Part shown: positions 1 to 8,946 of the stretch, in pieces
Position numbering within the stretch: the first letter of the stretch is position 1
How the letters are laid out: each line of letters starts with the position of its first letter
NCBI GenBank assembly: GCA_900547685.1
Contig: URHS01000004.1
Span: 1-64,000 of the forward strand
DNA from: an uncultured Blautia sp.
GTDB lineage: Bacteria > Bacillota > Clostridia > Lachnospirales > Lachnospiraceae
Length of the DNA: 64,000 nt
Reading direction: 5' to 3'
Position numbers and translations under genes: made by a program
The notes under the pieces: generated by a model
Told to the model about the DNA's origin: nothing
Database searches by the model: none
Seen by the model: the letters and a program-made list of their open reading frames with translations, nothing else

Positions 1-57
<57 letters not shown>

Positions 58-213
58 AGTGTTTGTTCCAGTTCAAGATAACTGCTTGGCTATCTATCCC
101 TTTTACTGTTTTTGGTTTTTCAAACCGTTTTTAAAAATGAATGTAAAAGAATTTTCGTTTTCATGTGTTTCACTGTTTAATTATCAAGGTTCCTGTCGTT
201 TGACAGCTCCAAT
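58..213 (-). other. rrn leader between promoters and 16S rRNA
   Basis: This is transcribed leader of the ribosomal operon and is A-rich on the sense (minus) strand. It contains a small perfect hairpin, CTGTC-AAAC-GACAG (193-206), and the stretch AACCTTGATAATTAAACAG often seen before 16S genes in Clostridia. The open frames here are low-complexity and not believable as genes. I did not recognise a convincing boxA. Confidence 0.6.
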
Positions 214-242
214 ATTTTATCATATCGTTTTTCGCTTGTCAA
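214..242 (-). promoter_or_regulatory. rrn promoter (proximal, 1 of 4)
   Basis: On the minus strand: TTGACA (237-242), 17 bases, TAAAAT (214-219). This is the promoter closest to the 16S gene. The consensus -35 box and optimal spacing fit a strong sigma-A rRNA promoter. Confidence 0.8.
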
Positions 243-306
243 GTACTTTTTTAAAAAGTTTTTTCGCTGCCTTTCGGCATCTCTGCTCTTTTGCGACAGC
301 CATACT

Positions 307-335
307 AGATTATCACATCTGTTGTTTTCTGTCAA
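307..335 (-). promoter_or_regulatory. rrn promoter (2 of 4)
   Basis: On the minus strand: TTGACA (330-335), 17 bases, TAATCT (307-312). The -35 box is perfect but the -10 is the weakest of the four tandem copies. Confidence 0.65.
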
Positions 336-403
336 GAGTTTTTTTAAAAAACTTTTTTCAGTCTTTTCAACTGTTTTGTTGTCGTTTTTGCGACAACTTG
401 ACT

Positions 404-432
404 ATAATATCATTTATTTCGATATTTGTCAA
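404..432 (-). promoter_or_regulatory. rrn promoter (3 of 4)
   Basis: On the minus strand: TTGACA (427-432), 17 bases, TATTAT (404-409). Consensus -35 box with optimal spacing. Confidence 0.8.
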
Positions 433-486
433 CACTTTTTTGTTTTTTTATTTTTTTCTTTTTGTTCGCTCAACAGCAACTTTGAT

Positions 487-515
487 ATAATATCATCTTC
501 CATTTACTATGTCAA
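487..515 (-). promoter_or_regulatory. rrn promoter (distal, 4 of 4)
   Basis: On the minus strand: TTGACA (510-515), 17 bases, TATTAT (487-492). Its -10 box and the preceding ATGA match those of copy 3, suggesting duplication of promoter units. Confidence 0.8.
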
Positions 516-562
516 GCTATTTTTGTTTGTTTTTTTGCTTTTATTTATACAATTCATAAAAT

Positions 563-602
563 AAAGCGGAAAGAGACCTCACAAGAGGCCTCTTTCCGCT
601 TT
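563..602 (-). terminator. Terminator after the L,D-transpeptidase gene
   Basis: Long inverted repeat with arms AAAGCGGAAAGAG and CTCTTTCCGCTTT and an inner CCTC/GAGG pair. On the minus strand it is followed by a T-rich run. It separates the upstream gene from the rrn promoters and could act in both directions. Confidence 0.85.
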
Positions 603-628
603 ATGTATAATTTACAATACTATTTTTT

Positions 629-2176
629 TTAAATATTAGGGTCTGTTGGATCCCAGTTCTGATTAGCAGGAATCTTAATTGTTGCAGGCTTATCAAATGG
701 TGTTGCTACATAATCTGAAATTGTAACCTTAGTTCCCAATTTGCAGTTATCATAAATCCATTTCGCATCTCTCACATTTAATCGAACACAACCATGAGAT
801 GCCGGTGAACCCAACTTATTATAATCCCTTGCATGAATATTATAACTTGTTTTATTGTAGCCGGCTACAGAATGGAATAAAATCCCTCCGGTAATTCTGG
901 TACAATATTGACCATAAGAAGGTCCCATCAGAGTATGCCAACGATATTTATCCGGTGTATAGAATGTTCCTGTAGGTGTCGGTGTAGAAGAAAGCCCTAC
1001 AGAACAAGCAAATGTTTTTACCGGAATAATATATCCGTTGCTTCCATCTTTTGCATAAACCATTACCTGACATTTTTTACGATTTACTGTAATTTCATAA
1101 GATGACTGTCTACCCAGAATTTCATCTAAATCCTGTAATAAATGTCCTGAAGTATTAAAATAATATTTATATCTTCCTATATACTTCCAACCTTGTGCCA
1201 TTAAACCGCTTTCATCAAACCAGTACCAATGGCCATCTTTTTTCTCCCAAGTATTAATTGCTATTGTCCCACTTTTATAGGCATAATACCAATCATTTTC
1301 TCCTGTCAGAATCCAGCCGGTTTGCATTGCCCCATTTTCATTTGCATAATACCAGTAACCATCTCCCGGTGCTATCCAACCGGTCTGCATAATACCATTC
1401 TTTCCCAGATAATACCATTTCCCTTTTTCTGGGTTTATCCAACCAGTCTGCATTACTCCATTTTTATCTGCATAATACCAATAGCCATCTTCTGCTAAAA
1501 ACCAGCCTACCTGAATTGCCCCATTTCCATCTGCGTAATACCAGTGGCCATCTCCCGGTGCTACCCAGCCGATTTCTATTGCTCCACTTCCATTTGCATA
1601 ATACCAATGACCATCTCCCGGCGCTATCCAGCCGGTTTCTATTGCTCCACTTTCGTTTGCATAATACCAATGGCCATCTCCCGGCGCTATCCAGCCGATT
1701 TCTATTGCTCCGTTTTCATTTGCGTAATACCAATGGCCGTCTCCCGGCGCTACCCAGCCAGTCTGCATTGCCCCACTTTTATCCGTATAATACCAATGGC
1801 CATTTCCCGGTGCTACCCAGCCGGTCTGCATGATACCATCATTTCCCAGATAATACCATTTCCCCTCAACTTGCTGCCAACCAGTCTGCATGATACCATC
1901 TTCTCCCAGATAATACCATATATTTTCTATTTCCAACCAGCTGGCTTTTAACAAATTTCCGGTTTCATCTTTATACTGCCAACCTTTCTCACTCTCAATC
2001 CATCCACTCTCCGGCTGACTGTCAGGCTCTCCATCTTCACCCGGTTTCTCTGTTTCAATACTCTGATTTTGCAACATAACATTTTCTACACTTGTATTTC
2101 CCATAGCAGATACTGTAAAAGAACTACCCAAAATGCCTAAAGCAATTACCACAGCTTGTAATGTTTTTTTCCTCAT
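629..2176 (-). CDS. Cell-wall-binding-repeat L,D-transpeptidase (YkuD)
   Basis: A secreted 515-residue protein likely to crosslink or remodel peptidoglycan. Residues 1-24 form a signal peptide (basic start, hydrophobic core, VSA). Residues ~58-348 are about a dozen 20-21-residue repeats of the W-YY-G-GW type, the choline/cell-wall binding family (CW_binding_1). Residues ~357-490 form a YkuD L,D-transpeptidase domain with His435 and the SHGC motif (Cys463, expected nucleophile) followed by VRLN. The start is preceded by GGGAGG at good distance. The gene is monocistronic with its own terminator. In relatives such repeats bind phosphocholine-bearing wall polymers, which fits the choline genes at 24-28 kb, but choline specificity is inference. 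Confidence 0.93.
   Translation of the reverse strand: MRKKTLQAVVIALGILGSSFTVSAMGNTSVENVMLQNQSIETEKPGEDGEPDSQPESGWIESEKGWQYKDETGNLLKASWLEIENIWYYLGEDGIMQTGWQQVEGKWYYLGNDGIMQTGWVAPGNGHWYYTDKSGAMQTGWVAPGDGHWYYANENGAIEIGWIAPGDGHWYYANESGAIETGWIAPGDGHWYYANGSGAIEIGWVAPGDGHWYYADGNGAIQVGWFLAEDGYWYYADKNGVMQTGWINPEKGKWYYLGKNGIMQTGWIAPGDGYWYYANENGAMQTGWILTGENDWYYAYKSGTIAINTWEKKDGHWYWFDESGLMAQGWKYIGRYKYYFNTSGHLLQDLDEILGRQSSYEITVNRKKCQVMVYAKDGSNGYIIPVKTFACSVGLSSTPTPTGTFYTPDKYRWHTLMGPSYGQYCTRITGGILFHSVAGYNKTSYNIHARDYNKLGSPASHGCVRLNVRDAKWIYDNCKLGTKVTISDYVATPFDKPATIKIPANQNWDPTDPNI
1133..2005 (-). repeat. Tandem ~60-bp repeats coding for cell-wall-binding modules
   Basis: The part of the L,D-transpeptidase gene coding for residues ~58-348 is a tandem array with ~60-bp period. 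Each unit codes a W-YY aromatic core and a GW closing turn. The central units (about 1540-1790) are nearly identical at the DNA level, so the copy number can plausibly change by recombination. Confidence 0.85.
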
Positions 2177-2300
2177 CTTTTTTCCTCCCGCTACTCTATT
2201 TTATTTTTATATTGTTATCCTATTACAAGTTTCTGGTAATTTCAACCTTATTTCTAAATATACCTACAAGTTTAATATTTTCGGCATAAAACAGAAAAAA

Positions 2301-2325
2301 TCGGACTGTTAATGAAACAGTCCGA
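2301..2325 (-). terminator. Terminator after metK
   Basis: Inverted repeat TCGGACTGTT/AACAGTCCGA with a 4-5-base loop. On the minus strand it is followed by six T residues (2295-2300). It lies just downstream of metK. Confidence 0.92.
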
Positions 2326-2353
2326 CATAAAAAATCCTATTTTTATAAATATC

Positions 2354-3541
2354 TTATAAATATTTCTTTAAATCTTCTACTCTGTCTAATTTTTCCCAAG
2401 GCAGATTCAAATCATTTCTTCCAAAATGTCCGTAAGCTGCTGTCTGTTTATAAATTGGACGGCGTAAATCCAGCATTTTAATAATTCCTGCCGGTCTTAA
2501 ATCAAAGTTTTCACGAATAATTTCTACTAAACGTGTATCAGAAAGCTTTCCTGTTCCAAAAGTATCAACCATAATGGAGGTCGGATGTGCTACACCAATT
2601 GCATAAGACAACTGAATTTCACATTTCTTTGCAAGACCTGCTGCTACAACATTTTTTGCCACATAACGAGCTGCATAGGCTGCAGAACGGTCTACTTTTG
2701 TGCAGTCTTTACCAGAGAAAGCGCCGCCGCCGTGACGTGCATATCCGCCATAAGTATCTACAATAATTTTACGTCCTGTCAATCCACTATCTCCGTGAGG
2801 TCCACCAATTACAAAACGTCCTGTTGGATTGATAAAGAATTTTGTCTCATCATCTACCATATCTGCCGGAAGAATTGGATCAAAAACATACTTCTTAATA
2901 TCCGCATGAATTTGTTCCTGTGTCACTTCCGGATCATGCTGTGTAGACAGTACCACTGCATCTAAACGCATTGGTTTATCATTTTCATCATATTCTACAG
3001 TTACCTGTGTTTTTCCATCCGGTCTTAAATAAGTAAGTACACCATCTTTACGCACTTTTGTAAGTTGTAATGCCAATTTATGAGCAAGGGCAATTGGATA
3101 TGGCATAAATTCTTCTGTTTCATCTGTTGCAAATCCGAACATCATACCCTGATCTCCGGCACCGATTGCATCAATTTCTTCTTCAGACATTTTATTTTCT
3201 TTTGCTTCTAAAGCTTTATCCACACCCAAAGCAATATCTGCTGACTGTTCATCTATTGTAGTAATAACACCGCAAGTATCTGCATCAAATCCATATTTTG
3301 CTCTTGTATAACCAATTTCTCTTACAGTATCTCTTACAATCTTTGGAATATCTACATAAGCACTTGTTGTAATTTCACCCATAACCATAACAACGCCTGT
3401 TGTTGTTGCTGTTTCACAAGCAACACGGCTCATAGGATCTTTTTCCATAAGTGCGTCTAAAATCGCGTCAGAAATCGCATCGCACATCTTATCCGGATGG
3501 CCTTCAGTTACAGATTCAGAAGTAAATAATCTTTTTTCCAT
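2354..3541 (-). CDS. metK: S-adenosylmethionine synthetase
   Basis: Makes S-adenosylmethionine from methionine and ATP in the cytoplasm. At 395 residues it has the usual length. Visible family motifs are GHPDK (residues 14-18), the ATP-binding GAGDQGMMFG (127-136), and the glycine-rich GGGAFSGKD phosphate loop (271-279). The ATG is preceded by AAGGAG. The gene is alone between a SAM riboswitch and a terminator, so its product feeds back on its own expression. Confidence 0.98.
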   Translation of the reverse strand: MEKRLFTSESVTEGHPDKMCDAISDAILDALMEKDPMSRVACETATTTGVVMVMGEITTSAYVDIPKIVRDTVREIGYTRAKYGFDADTCGVITTIDEQSADIALGVDKALEAKENKMSEEEIDAIGAGDQGMMFGFATDETEEFMPYPIALAHKLALQLTKVRKDGVLTYLRPDGKTQVTVEYDENDKPMRLDAVVLSTQHDPEVTQEQIHADIKKYVFDPILPADMVDDETKFFINPTGRFVIGGPHGDSGLTGRKIIVDTYGGYARHGGGAFSGKDCTKVDRSAAYAARYVAKNVVAAGLAKKCEIQLSYAIGVAHPTSIMVDTFGTGKLSDTRLVEIIRENFDLRPAGIIKMLDLRRPIYKQTAAYGHFGRNDLNLPWEKLDRVEDLKKYL

Positions 3542-3604
3542 GTGTTTTCTCCTTTTCTTGAGTTTATATTTTCTCTTGCATTTTTGTCGTAGTACAATGA
3601 AAAA

Positions 3605-3624
3605 GAGTCCGACAAAGCGGACTC
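3605..3624 (-). terminator. Riboswitch-controlled terminator upstream of metK
   Basis: GAGTCCG-CTTTGT-CGGACTC followed on the minus strand by a T run, located between the S-box aptamer and metK. In S-box leaders this is the terminator that forms when SAM is bound. Confidence 0.88.
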
Positions 3625-3642
3625 ATATACTTTCCATAAAAT

Positions 3643-3746
3643 GAATCCTCTTATTGTTCGATTATTCGCTCAGGTTGGCACCTTCCGCTATGCGGGGTTG
3701 CCGTGACTTCACAGATCCTATGTATCTCCATCACTCTGAATAAGAG
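3643..3746 (-). ncRNA. SAM-I (S-box) riboswitch
   Basis: The minus strand shows the conserved S-box order: a closing P1 stem (CTCTTATTC near 3746 with its partner AATAAGAG near 3650), the AGAGTGATGGAG motif, GTGAAGTCACGGCAACC, and AAGGTGCCAACCTG. The aptamer precedes a terminator hairpin and metK, so expression should fall when SAM is plentiful. Confidence 0.96.
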
Positions 3747-3783
3747 AAAATATAACATTTCCAATTTTCCATTTAACACTACT

Positions 3784-3812
3784 ACGATAACGCTTTTCCT
3801 GTTATCCGTCAA
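3784..3812 (-). promoter_or_regulatory. Promoter of the metK riboswitch leader
   Basis: On the minus strand: TTGACG (3807-3812), 17 bases, TATCGT (3784-3789). The predicted start lies ~30 bases before the S-box aptamer. Confidence 0.7.
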
Positions 3813-3833
3813 GCATTTTTTCTAAAAACTCTA

Positions 3834-5126
3834 TCAGCCTACTCGCAGCTGGAATTTCTTAATTTCCTTTTCATTGGAAACCTTCTCAATTTCAGCACCA
3901 AGGCTTCTGAGTTTTTCTTCGAAACGTTCATAACCTCTCTGGATATAAACAATATCATCTACAATCGTAATACCTTCCGCTGCCAAACCGGCAATAACAA
4001 GAGCTGCTCCTGCTCTTAAATCCGGTGCGCTGACTCTTGCTCCGGCAAGTTTCTGCACGCCATCAATAATGGCAGTATTTCCCTCTACCTTAATATTAGC
4101 TCCCATTCTGGTAAGCTCATCTGCATATTTAAAACGATTTTCAAAAATACTTTCTGTTACAATACTTGTCCCCTCTGCCAGAGTCAATGTTACTGCAAAC
4201 TGAGGCTGCATATCGGTAGGATAACCCGGATATGGCATTGTTTTTACATTTGTACGTTTTAAACGTTTATTTGCCACAACACGCACTGCATCATCGAATT
4301 CCTCTACCTGACATCCGATTTCTTCCAGTTTTGCCGTAGTTGCTTCCAAATGTTTTGGAATAACATTTTTCACCATAATATCCCCCATGGTTGCTGCTGC
4401 TGCACACATGAAGGTTCCTGCTTCAATCTGATCCGGAATAATAGAATAAGTAGTACCATGAAGTTTGTCCACTCCCTGAATACGAATTACATCTGTACCG
4501 GCTCCTTTAATATTCGCTCCCATACTATTAAGGAAGTTCGCAACATCTACCACATGAGGCTCTCTTGCTGCATTTTCAATAGTCGTATTTCCCTGTGCCA
4601 TTGCAGCCGCCATCATAACATTGATTGTCGCACCTACAGACACCATATCCATAAAAATATGCTTTCCTGTAAGATGTTCTGCCTTTGCTACAACCGCACC
4701 ATGAATAATATCTACAGACGCACCAAGAGCCCGAAAACCTTTTAAGTGCTGGTCAATAGGACGGCTTCCTATATTACAACCTCCCGGAAGAGGAACTTCT
4801 GCATTTTTATATTTGCCTAAAAGAGCCCCCAGCAAATAATAGGACGCTCTGATCTTTTTAATATATTCATACTCAACAGTAATATTTCCGATAGTTGCTC
4901 CCGCAATCTTTACTTCTGTAGGTCCAATGCGGTCAACAGTGGCACCAATCTCTTTAATTGCCTCTAATAACACATTAATATCACGAACATCTGGTAAATT
5001 TTCAATGTGTACCGTTTCATCTGTCATGATTGCTGCTGCCAGTATAGCCAGAGCCGCGTTCTTGGCACCGCCAATTTCCACTTCACCGACCAATGGGTTT
5101 CCACCCTTAATGATATACTGTTCCAT
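3834..5126 (-). CDS. murA: UDP-N-acetylglucosamine 1-carboxyvinyltransferase
   Basis: First committed step of peptidoglycan synthesis: adds enolpyruvate from PEP to UDP-GlcNAc. The inside-out alpha/beta barrel family is recognisable from the start (IIKGGNPLVGEVEIGGAKNA), the active-site loop PLPGGCNIGSRPIDQH with catalytic Cys117 (the fosfomycin target), and YPGYPTDMQPQ. Length is 430 residues, normal. A GTG six bases upstream is open, but the Shine-Dalgarno GAGGTG (5132-5137) overlaps it and sits seven bases before ATG 5124-5126, so I chose the ATG. The gene is separated from aroK by ~230 bases and probably has its own promoter. Confidence 0.96.
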   Translation of the reverse strand: MEQYIIKGGNPLVGEVEIGGAKNAALAILAAAIMTDETVHIENLPDVRDINVLLEAIKEIGATVDRIGPTEVKIAGATIGNITVEYEYIKKIRASYYLLGALLGKYKNAEVPLPGGCNIGSRPIDQHLKGFRALGASVDIIHGAVVAKAEHLTGKHIFMDMVSVGATINVMMAAAMAQGNTTIENAAREPHVVDVANFLNSMGANIKGAGTDVIRIQGVDKLHGTTYSIIPDQIEAGTFMCAAAATMGDIMVKNVIPKHLEATTAKLEEIGCQVEEFDDAVRVVANKRLKRTNVKTMPYPGYPTDMQPQFAVTLTLAEGTSIVTESIFENRFKYADELTRMGANIKVEGNTAIIDGVQKLAGARVSAPDLRAGAALVIAGLAAEGITIVDDIVYIQRGYERFEEKLRSLGAEIEKVSNEKEIKKFQLRVG

Positions 5127-5358
5127 ATACACACCTCTTGTTTTCCCAGGTATGACTACCTGTCTAAATCTATGTCTACCTGTCTGTCACAGGTTTTATC
5201 TATTTGTTATAAAGCCATTCTCGAATTCAGGTCTATTTGCAATACTTTCTCAATACTATTTTATGGCTTATCCATTATATTATAACAGATATATGAATTT
5301 GTAAATAAAAATCCGTATTTTCCCGTTTCTCCACAGTTTTCCAAACTTCCGCTGCCAA

Positions 5359-5862
5359 TTATTCAGCAATATTTTCGAGAATTTTCTGTAAAGTCCCTTC
5401 TACATCCAAATTTTTCTCGTCAACTATGATATCTGCATATTGTTCATAAAGAGGCGTCCGTTCATCATATAAGTCCTTTAAAGTCTGTCCGTCTCTCAAA
5501 ACCACTCCTCTGCCCTTGAGATTTCCCAAACGATTCTTCAGTTCTTCATACTCCAGTTTCAGGTATACTACTTTACTTATTTTTTTTAAATGCTCCATAG
5601 CTTCTGCACAGTAGACCACGCTTCCTCCGGTGGCGATTACTGATTTTTCTGTCTCAATAGAAGCATTTACTTTATTCTCGATTTTTAAGAAACCATCCTG
5701 TCCATCCCTTGCGATAATTTCACGCAAAAGCATATTTTCAGACTTTTGAATTAACAGGTCTGAATCTACAAATTCATATCCCAGTACCTTAGCCAGAATA
5801 ACACCTACCGTACTCTTTCCTACACCGGGCATCCCAATCAATGTAATATTCTTCATGCTCAT
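5359..5862 (-). CDS. aroK: Shikimate kinase
   Basis: Phosphorylates shikimate at the 3-hydroxyl using ATP, on the way to chorismate and aromatic amino acids. The 167-residue length is typical. Walker A is GMPGVGKST (residues 10-18), the substrate-binding DSD follows at ~33-35, and GGSVV at ~78-82 binds shikimate. A lid-like RGVVLRDG is visible. The ATG overlaps the stop of the upstream flavin-reductase gene by four bases and is preceded by AGGGG, so the two genes are translationally coupled. Confidence 0.95.
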   Translation of the reverse strand: MSMKNITLIGMPGVGKSTVGVILAKVLGYEFVDSDLLIQKSENMLLREIIARDGQDGFLKIENKVNASIETEKSVIATGGSVVYCAEAMEHLKKISKVVYLKLEYEELKNRLGNLKGRGVVLRDGQTLKDLYDERTPLYEQYADIIVDEKNLDVEGTLQKILENIAE

Positions 5863-6452
5863 TTCCCCTGTTTCTTCTGTTTTTTCTTTCTTTTTTTCTT
5901 AATACTATACCCAAAAGTGCCTAACTTCTTTCCCAATCCATAATATTCCCCATGAGAATACACAATCGGATTTGACATAGCCAGATCAAACTTTCCTTTT
6001 TCATCCATGTATTGGTCATCTACATGTACAGCCAGAACATCCGCCGTGAATACGCTGTGGCTTCCGTATTCCTGCACTTCCCTTACACGACACTCAATGG
6101 AAACCGGTGATTCTTTTATCATGGGAGCTCCCACATGAGAAGCTGCTCCCCTGGTTAAATGTGCCTCTTTAAATTTATCCACATCCCGTCCGGATTTTAC
6201 CCCACAGTAATCCGTTGCATAAGCTAATTTTTCTGTAGTAAGATTAATTACAAATTCTCCGGTTTCTTCTATCATGCGATAAGAATATCTCTCCGGTCTT
6301 ACGGAAATAGACACCATGGGCGGATTTGTACATACTGTTCCGGCCCACGCTACTGTTATAATATTATCTCTTCCCTCTTCATCTGCCACACTTACCATCA
6401 CCACCGGCAAAGGATAAAGCATATTTCCCGGCTTCCATTCAATTTTACTCAT
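5859..6452 (-). CDS. Flavin reductase-like FMN-binding protein
   Basis: A 197-residue split-barrel flavoprotein of the flavin reductase / flavoredoxin (DIM6/NTAB) family. The N-terminal half carries the family pattern PVVMVSVAD...NIITVAWAGTVCTNPPMVSISVRPERYS, which binds FMN. The C-terminus ends in a lysine/arginine-rich tail (residues ~183-197) that looks disordered. The substrate is unknown. It sits between a pyrophosphatase gene and aroK in one minus-strand operon (18-base gap upstream, four-base overlap downstream). Confidence 0.85.
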   Translation of the reverse strand: MSKIEWKPGNMLYPLPVVMVSVADEEGRDNIITVAWAGTVCTNPPMVSISVRPERYSYRMIEETGEFVINLTTEKLAYATDYCGVKSGRDVDKFKEAHLTRGAASHVGAPMIKESPVSIECRVREVQEYGSHSVFTADVLAVHVDDQYMDEKGKFDLAMSNPIVYSHGEYYGLGKKLGTFGYSIKKKRKKKQKKQGK

Positions 6453-6470
6453 TTTTGTTTCCTCTCAAAA

Positions 6471-8129
6471 CTAATTTCCATTTTGCTGCAAAGTTCCTAT
6501 AAATGCAGGTATCAACTGTTTCTTTCTGGATACCACACCGGGCAATATATAACCTCCATCCGATTCCTGTACCTCAAAAGCTTCTTTCACTAACTTTCCG
6601 CTGCCTTCTCCATAACATATAACTTCAGAAGACTCTTCCAAAATATTGGTCAGCATGAAAAACACCATAGAAATTCCATTTTTTCCGCACTCATGCTCCA
6701 TAAATGGAATCAATCTTTTCTTTAAATCTTTCAGTTCATCCTCATTCATAGAACTAATCTGTCCTACACCGAAATTAACTGTATCCGCTGTAAAGCGTTT
6801 AAAGTCCTGATAAAAAATAACTTCCGTAGTCTTCCCTCTCAAATTACTTCCTGCAGTAAACATCTCTTTTGCATGTTCTTCTATACTAATTCCGGCAATT
6901 AAAGCCAGTGCCCCTGCAGCCATTTTATCTGAAGAAGTACATGTAGGCGAACGAAACATTAACGTATCCGAAATAATAGCAGAACACAAAAGACCTGCTA
7001 TCGACGGACTAATTTCCAGTGCTTTCTCTACATAAATTTGATACATAATCGTTGCCGTACACCCTACAGGCTGATTACGGAACATAACAGGCTGTAAAGT
7101 TTCCAGAGAACCCAATCTGTGATGATCGATAATTTCCAATATTTCAGCTGCGTCAATATTATCTACTGCCTGTGTCTTTTCATTATGGTCTACCAAAATC
7201 AACTGTTTCTTTTTCATTCCCAGCAAATTACGGCGAGAAACCGTTCCTATATACTTGCCATGCTTATTTACCACCGGAAATGCTCTATGTCTGTTTTTTA
7301 CCATAATGTCCTTTACATCGTCTGTAAAGTCATCTGTCTGAAACGTAATCAAATTTTCCTTTTTCATGATATGTTTCACAGGAATACTTTGATTAATAAG
7401 TCTCGCTACTGTAAAGGTATCAAGAGCAGATTGGATAATGACACATTGATTTCGATCCGCTGCCTCAATGATATCCTCTGATACTCTGGCATGATTACAC
7501 ACGATTATGCAGCTTACATTTTCCTGAATTGCACATAAATGATCTTCATGCCTATCTCCTAAAATAACCAAATCATCTTCTTCCAGAAAATCTCCTAATT
7601 TATCTGGATTTGCTGCACCGATTACTACCTTTCCCTTTACAAAATACCCATGAGAGTTTCCTGTCACAACAACGCCTTCTACTGTATTGGCAATACTTCT
7701 GTACTGGGTTCTGGCATTGGAAAGGAAATAATTATTATGGGCATCCATGTAGGATTTCGCAATATCTCCTGTAGTAATCAACCCTTCCAGTTGTCCGTCT
7801 TCTTTGGTAATAGGCAATGTTACTGCACTGCTCTCCTTCATAATCGCCCATGCATCTTTAATGGAAATGCTGTTTGGAACTCCCGGAGTTTCACGAATAT
7901 CCATATCCTTTACCTGTGTTCCAACATCCGACAAGTATCCCGGTGCTTCTACACCAAAGCGTTTTAACACATATTCTGTTTCTTCATTTATCTGTCCTGC
8001 TCTCTTTGCCGCATAACGATTGCCATTACTCATTCTATTCTTAATATCTGCATAGGCTATTGCCGAACAAATAGAGTCTGTATCTGGATTTTTATGTCCG
8101 ATTATGTATATTTTCCCTTGCTTTCCCAT
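6471..8129 (-). CDS. ppaC: Manganese-dependent inorganic pyrophosphatase with CBS and DRTGG domains
   Basis: Family II pyrophosphatase that hydrolyses PPi to phosphate. The DHH catalytic domain is split: GHKNPDTDS (residues 11-19) gives the first metal ligands, then come a CBS motif (~75-130), a DRTGG-like domain (~135-245), a second CBS motif (~250-305), and the DHN (314-316) and DHH (335-337) motifs, with a DHHA2 domain at ~430-545. At 552 residues it matches the regulated CBS-PPases, in which AMP inhibits and ATP or diadenosine polyphosphates activate. That regulation is family knowledge, not seen here. The start has AAAGGA upstream; it is the first gene of the operon with aroK. Confidence 0.95.
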   Translation of the reverse strand: MGKQGKIYIIGHKNPDTDSICSAIAYADIKNRMSNGNRYAAKRAGQINEETEYVLKRFGVEAPGYLSDVGTQVKDMDIRETPGVPNSISIKDAWAIMKESSAVTLPITKEDGQLEGLITTGDIAKSYMDAHNNYFLSNARTQYRSIANTVEGVVVTGNSHGYFVKGKVVIGAANPDKLGDFLEEDDLVILGDRHEDHLCAIQENVSCIIVCNHARVSEDIIEAADRNQCVIIQSALDTFTVARLINQSIPVKHIMKKENLITFQTDDFTDDVKDIMVKNRHRAFPVVNKHGKYIGTVSRRNLLGMKKKQLILVDHNEKTQAVDNIDAAEILEIIDHHRLGSLETLQPVMFRNQPVGCTATIMYQIYVEKALEISPSIAGLLCSAIISDTLMFRSPTCTSSDKMAAGALALIAGISIEEHAKEMFTAGSNLRGKTTEVIFYQDFKRFTADTVNFGVGQISSMNEDELKDLKKRLIPFMEHECGKNGISMVFFMLTNILEESSEVICYGEGSGKLVKEAFEVQESDGGYILPGVVSRKKQLIPAFIGTLQQNGN

Positions 8130-8171
8130 TCTTCTTTCCTTTCTGCTTTTGCTGCAGTTCTATCTATTTTT

Positions 8172-8200
8172 ATAGTAACATACTTCTAAATCAATGGCAA
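8172..8200 (-). promoter_or_regulatory. Promoter of the ppaC-aroK operon
   Basis: On the minus strand: TTGCCA (8195-8200), 17 bases, TACTAT (8172-8177). It overlaps a plausible plus-strand -10 (TATACT, about 8207-8212) for the divergent S1 gene, so the two promoters may compete. Confidence 0.6.
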
Positions 8201-8244
8201 TTATGATATACTTAATCCAAAATTTAAAACATGGAGGTATTTCA

Positions 8245-8946
8245 ATGTCAGAAGAAATGAAAAAACAGGAAACTATGGAAGACTACATGAAAGAGATCGA
8301 TGCTTCTTTCTCTGACTTCCGCGACGATGATATGCTCATATGGGACAAATTAGCACAAATGAAGGAAGACAAAACAGAATTTGAAGTATCTGTAGAAGGT
8401 ATTGTAAAAGGCGGCGCAATTGCTTATGTAGAAGGCATCCGTGCTTTTATCCCGGTTTCTAAGCTGGCTTTAAATTATGTAGAAAATCCGGAAGATTACT
8501 TAAAAAAGACCATTACTGTACGCGTTTTTGAAGTAGATGAACAGGAAAACCGTCTTGTTCTCTCTGCCAAAGAAATCTTAAAAGAAAAAGCTGACGCTGA
8601 AAAACGCAGTAAAATCGATAACATTAAAGTAGGAAGCATTGTAGAAGGTACAGTCGAATCTTTACAGACTTATGGCGCCTTCATTGACTTAGGTGATGGA
8701 ATTTCCGGCCTTGTACACATTTCCCAGATTTCTGAGAAAAGAATTAAATCACCAAAAGCCGTTTTAAACATCGGTGATACAGTAAGCGCAAAAGTTATTA
8801 AAAATGAAGACGGAAAAATCAGCCTGAGCATCAAAGCTCTCAATGAAATTACAGAAGAAAAAGAGGAAGAACCAGATTATGAATTACCGGAAAGCGAAGA
8901 AATCTCTACTTCCTTAGGCTCTTTATTTAAAAATCTGAAATTATGA
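8245..8946 (+). CDS. S1 RNA-binding domain protein (two S1 domains)
   Basis: A 233-residue cytoplasmic protein with two S1 (OB-fold) domains. The first is at ~40-110 (VEGIVKGGAIAYVEGIRAFIPVSKL) and the second at ~135-205 (VEGTVESLQTYGAFIDLGDGISGLVHISQIS), flanked by acidic, probably flexible tails. It is shorter than ribosomal protein S1 (four to six domains) and resembles the S1-like general RNA-binding proteins of Firmicutes. The open frame extends upstream, but ATG 8245 has a strong GGAGG at 8233-8237. The stop overlaps the next gene's start (ATGA). Confidence 0.9.
   Translation: MSEEMKKQETMEDYMKEIDASFSDFRDDDMLIWDKLAQMKEDKTEFEVSVEGIVKGGAIAYVEGIRAFIPVSKLALNYVENPEDYLKKTITVRVFEVDEQENRLVLSAKEILKEKADAEKRSKIDNIKVGSIVEGTVESLQTYGAFIDLGDGISGLVHISQISEKRIKSPKAVLNIGDTVSAKVIKNEDGKISLSIKALNEITEEKEEEPDYELPESEEISTSLGSLFKNLKL

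Noticed and set aside
59..564. Plus-strand frames of 143 and 80 codons
   Set aside because: They run antisense through the rrn promoters and are low-complexity phenylalanine/leucine strings from T-rich DNA.
1516..1951. Repetitive plus-strand frames inside the L,D-transpeptidase gene
   Set aside because: Antisense shadows of the 60-bp cell-wall-binding repeats.
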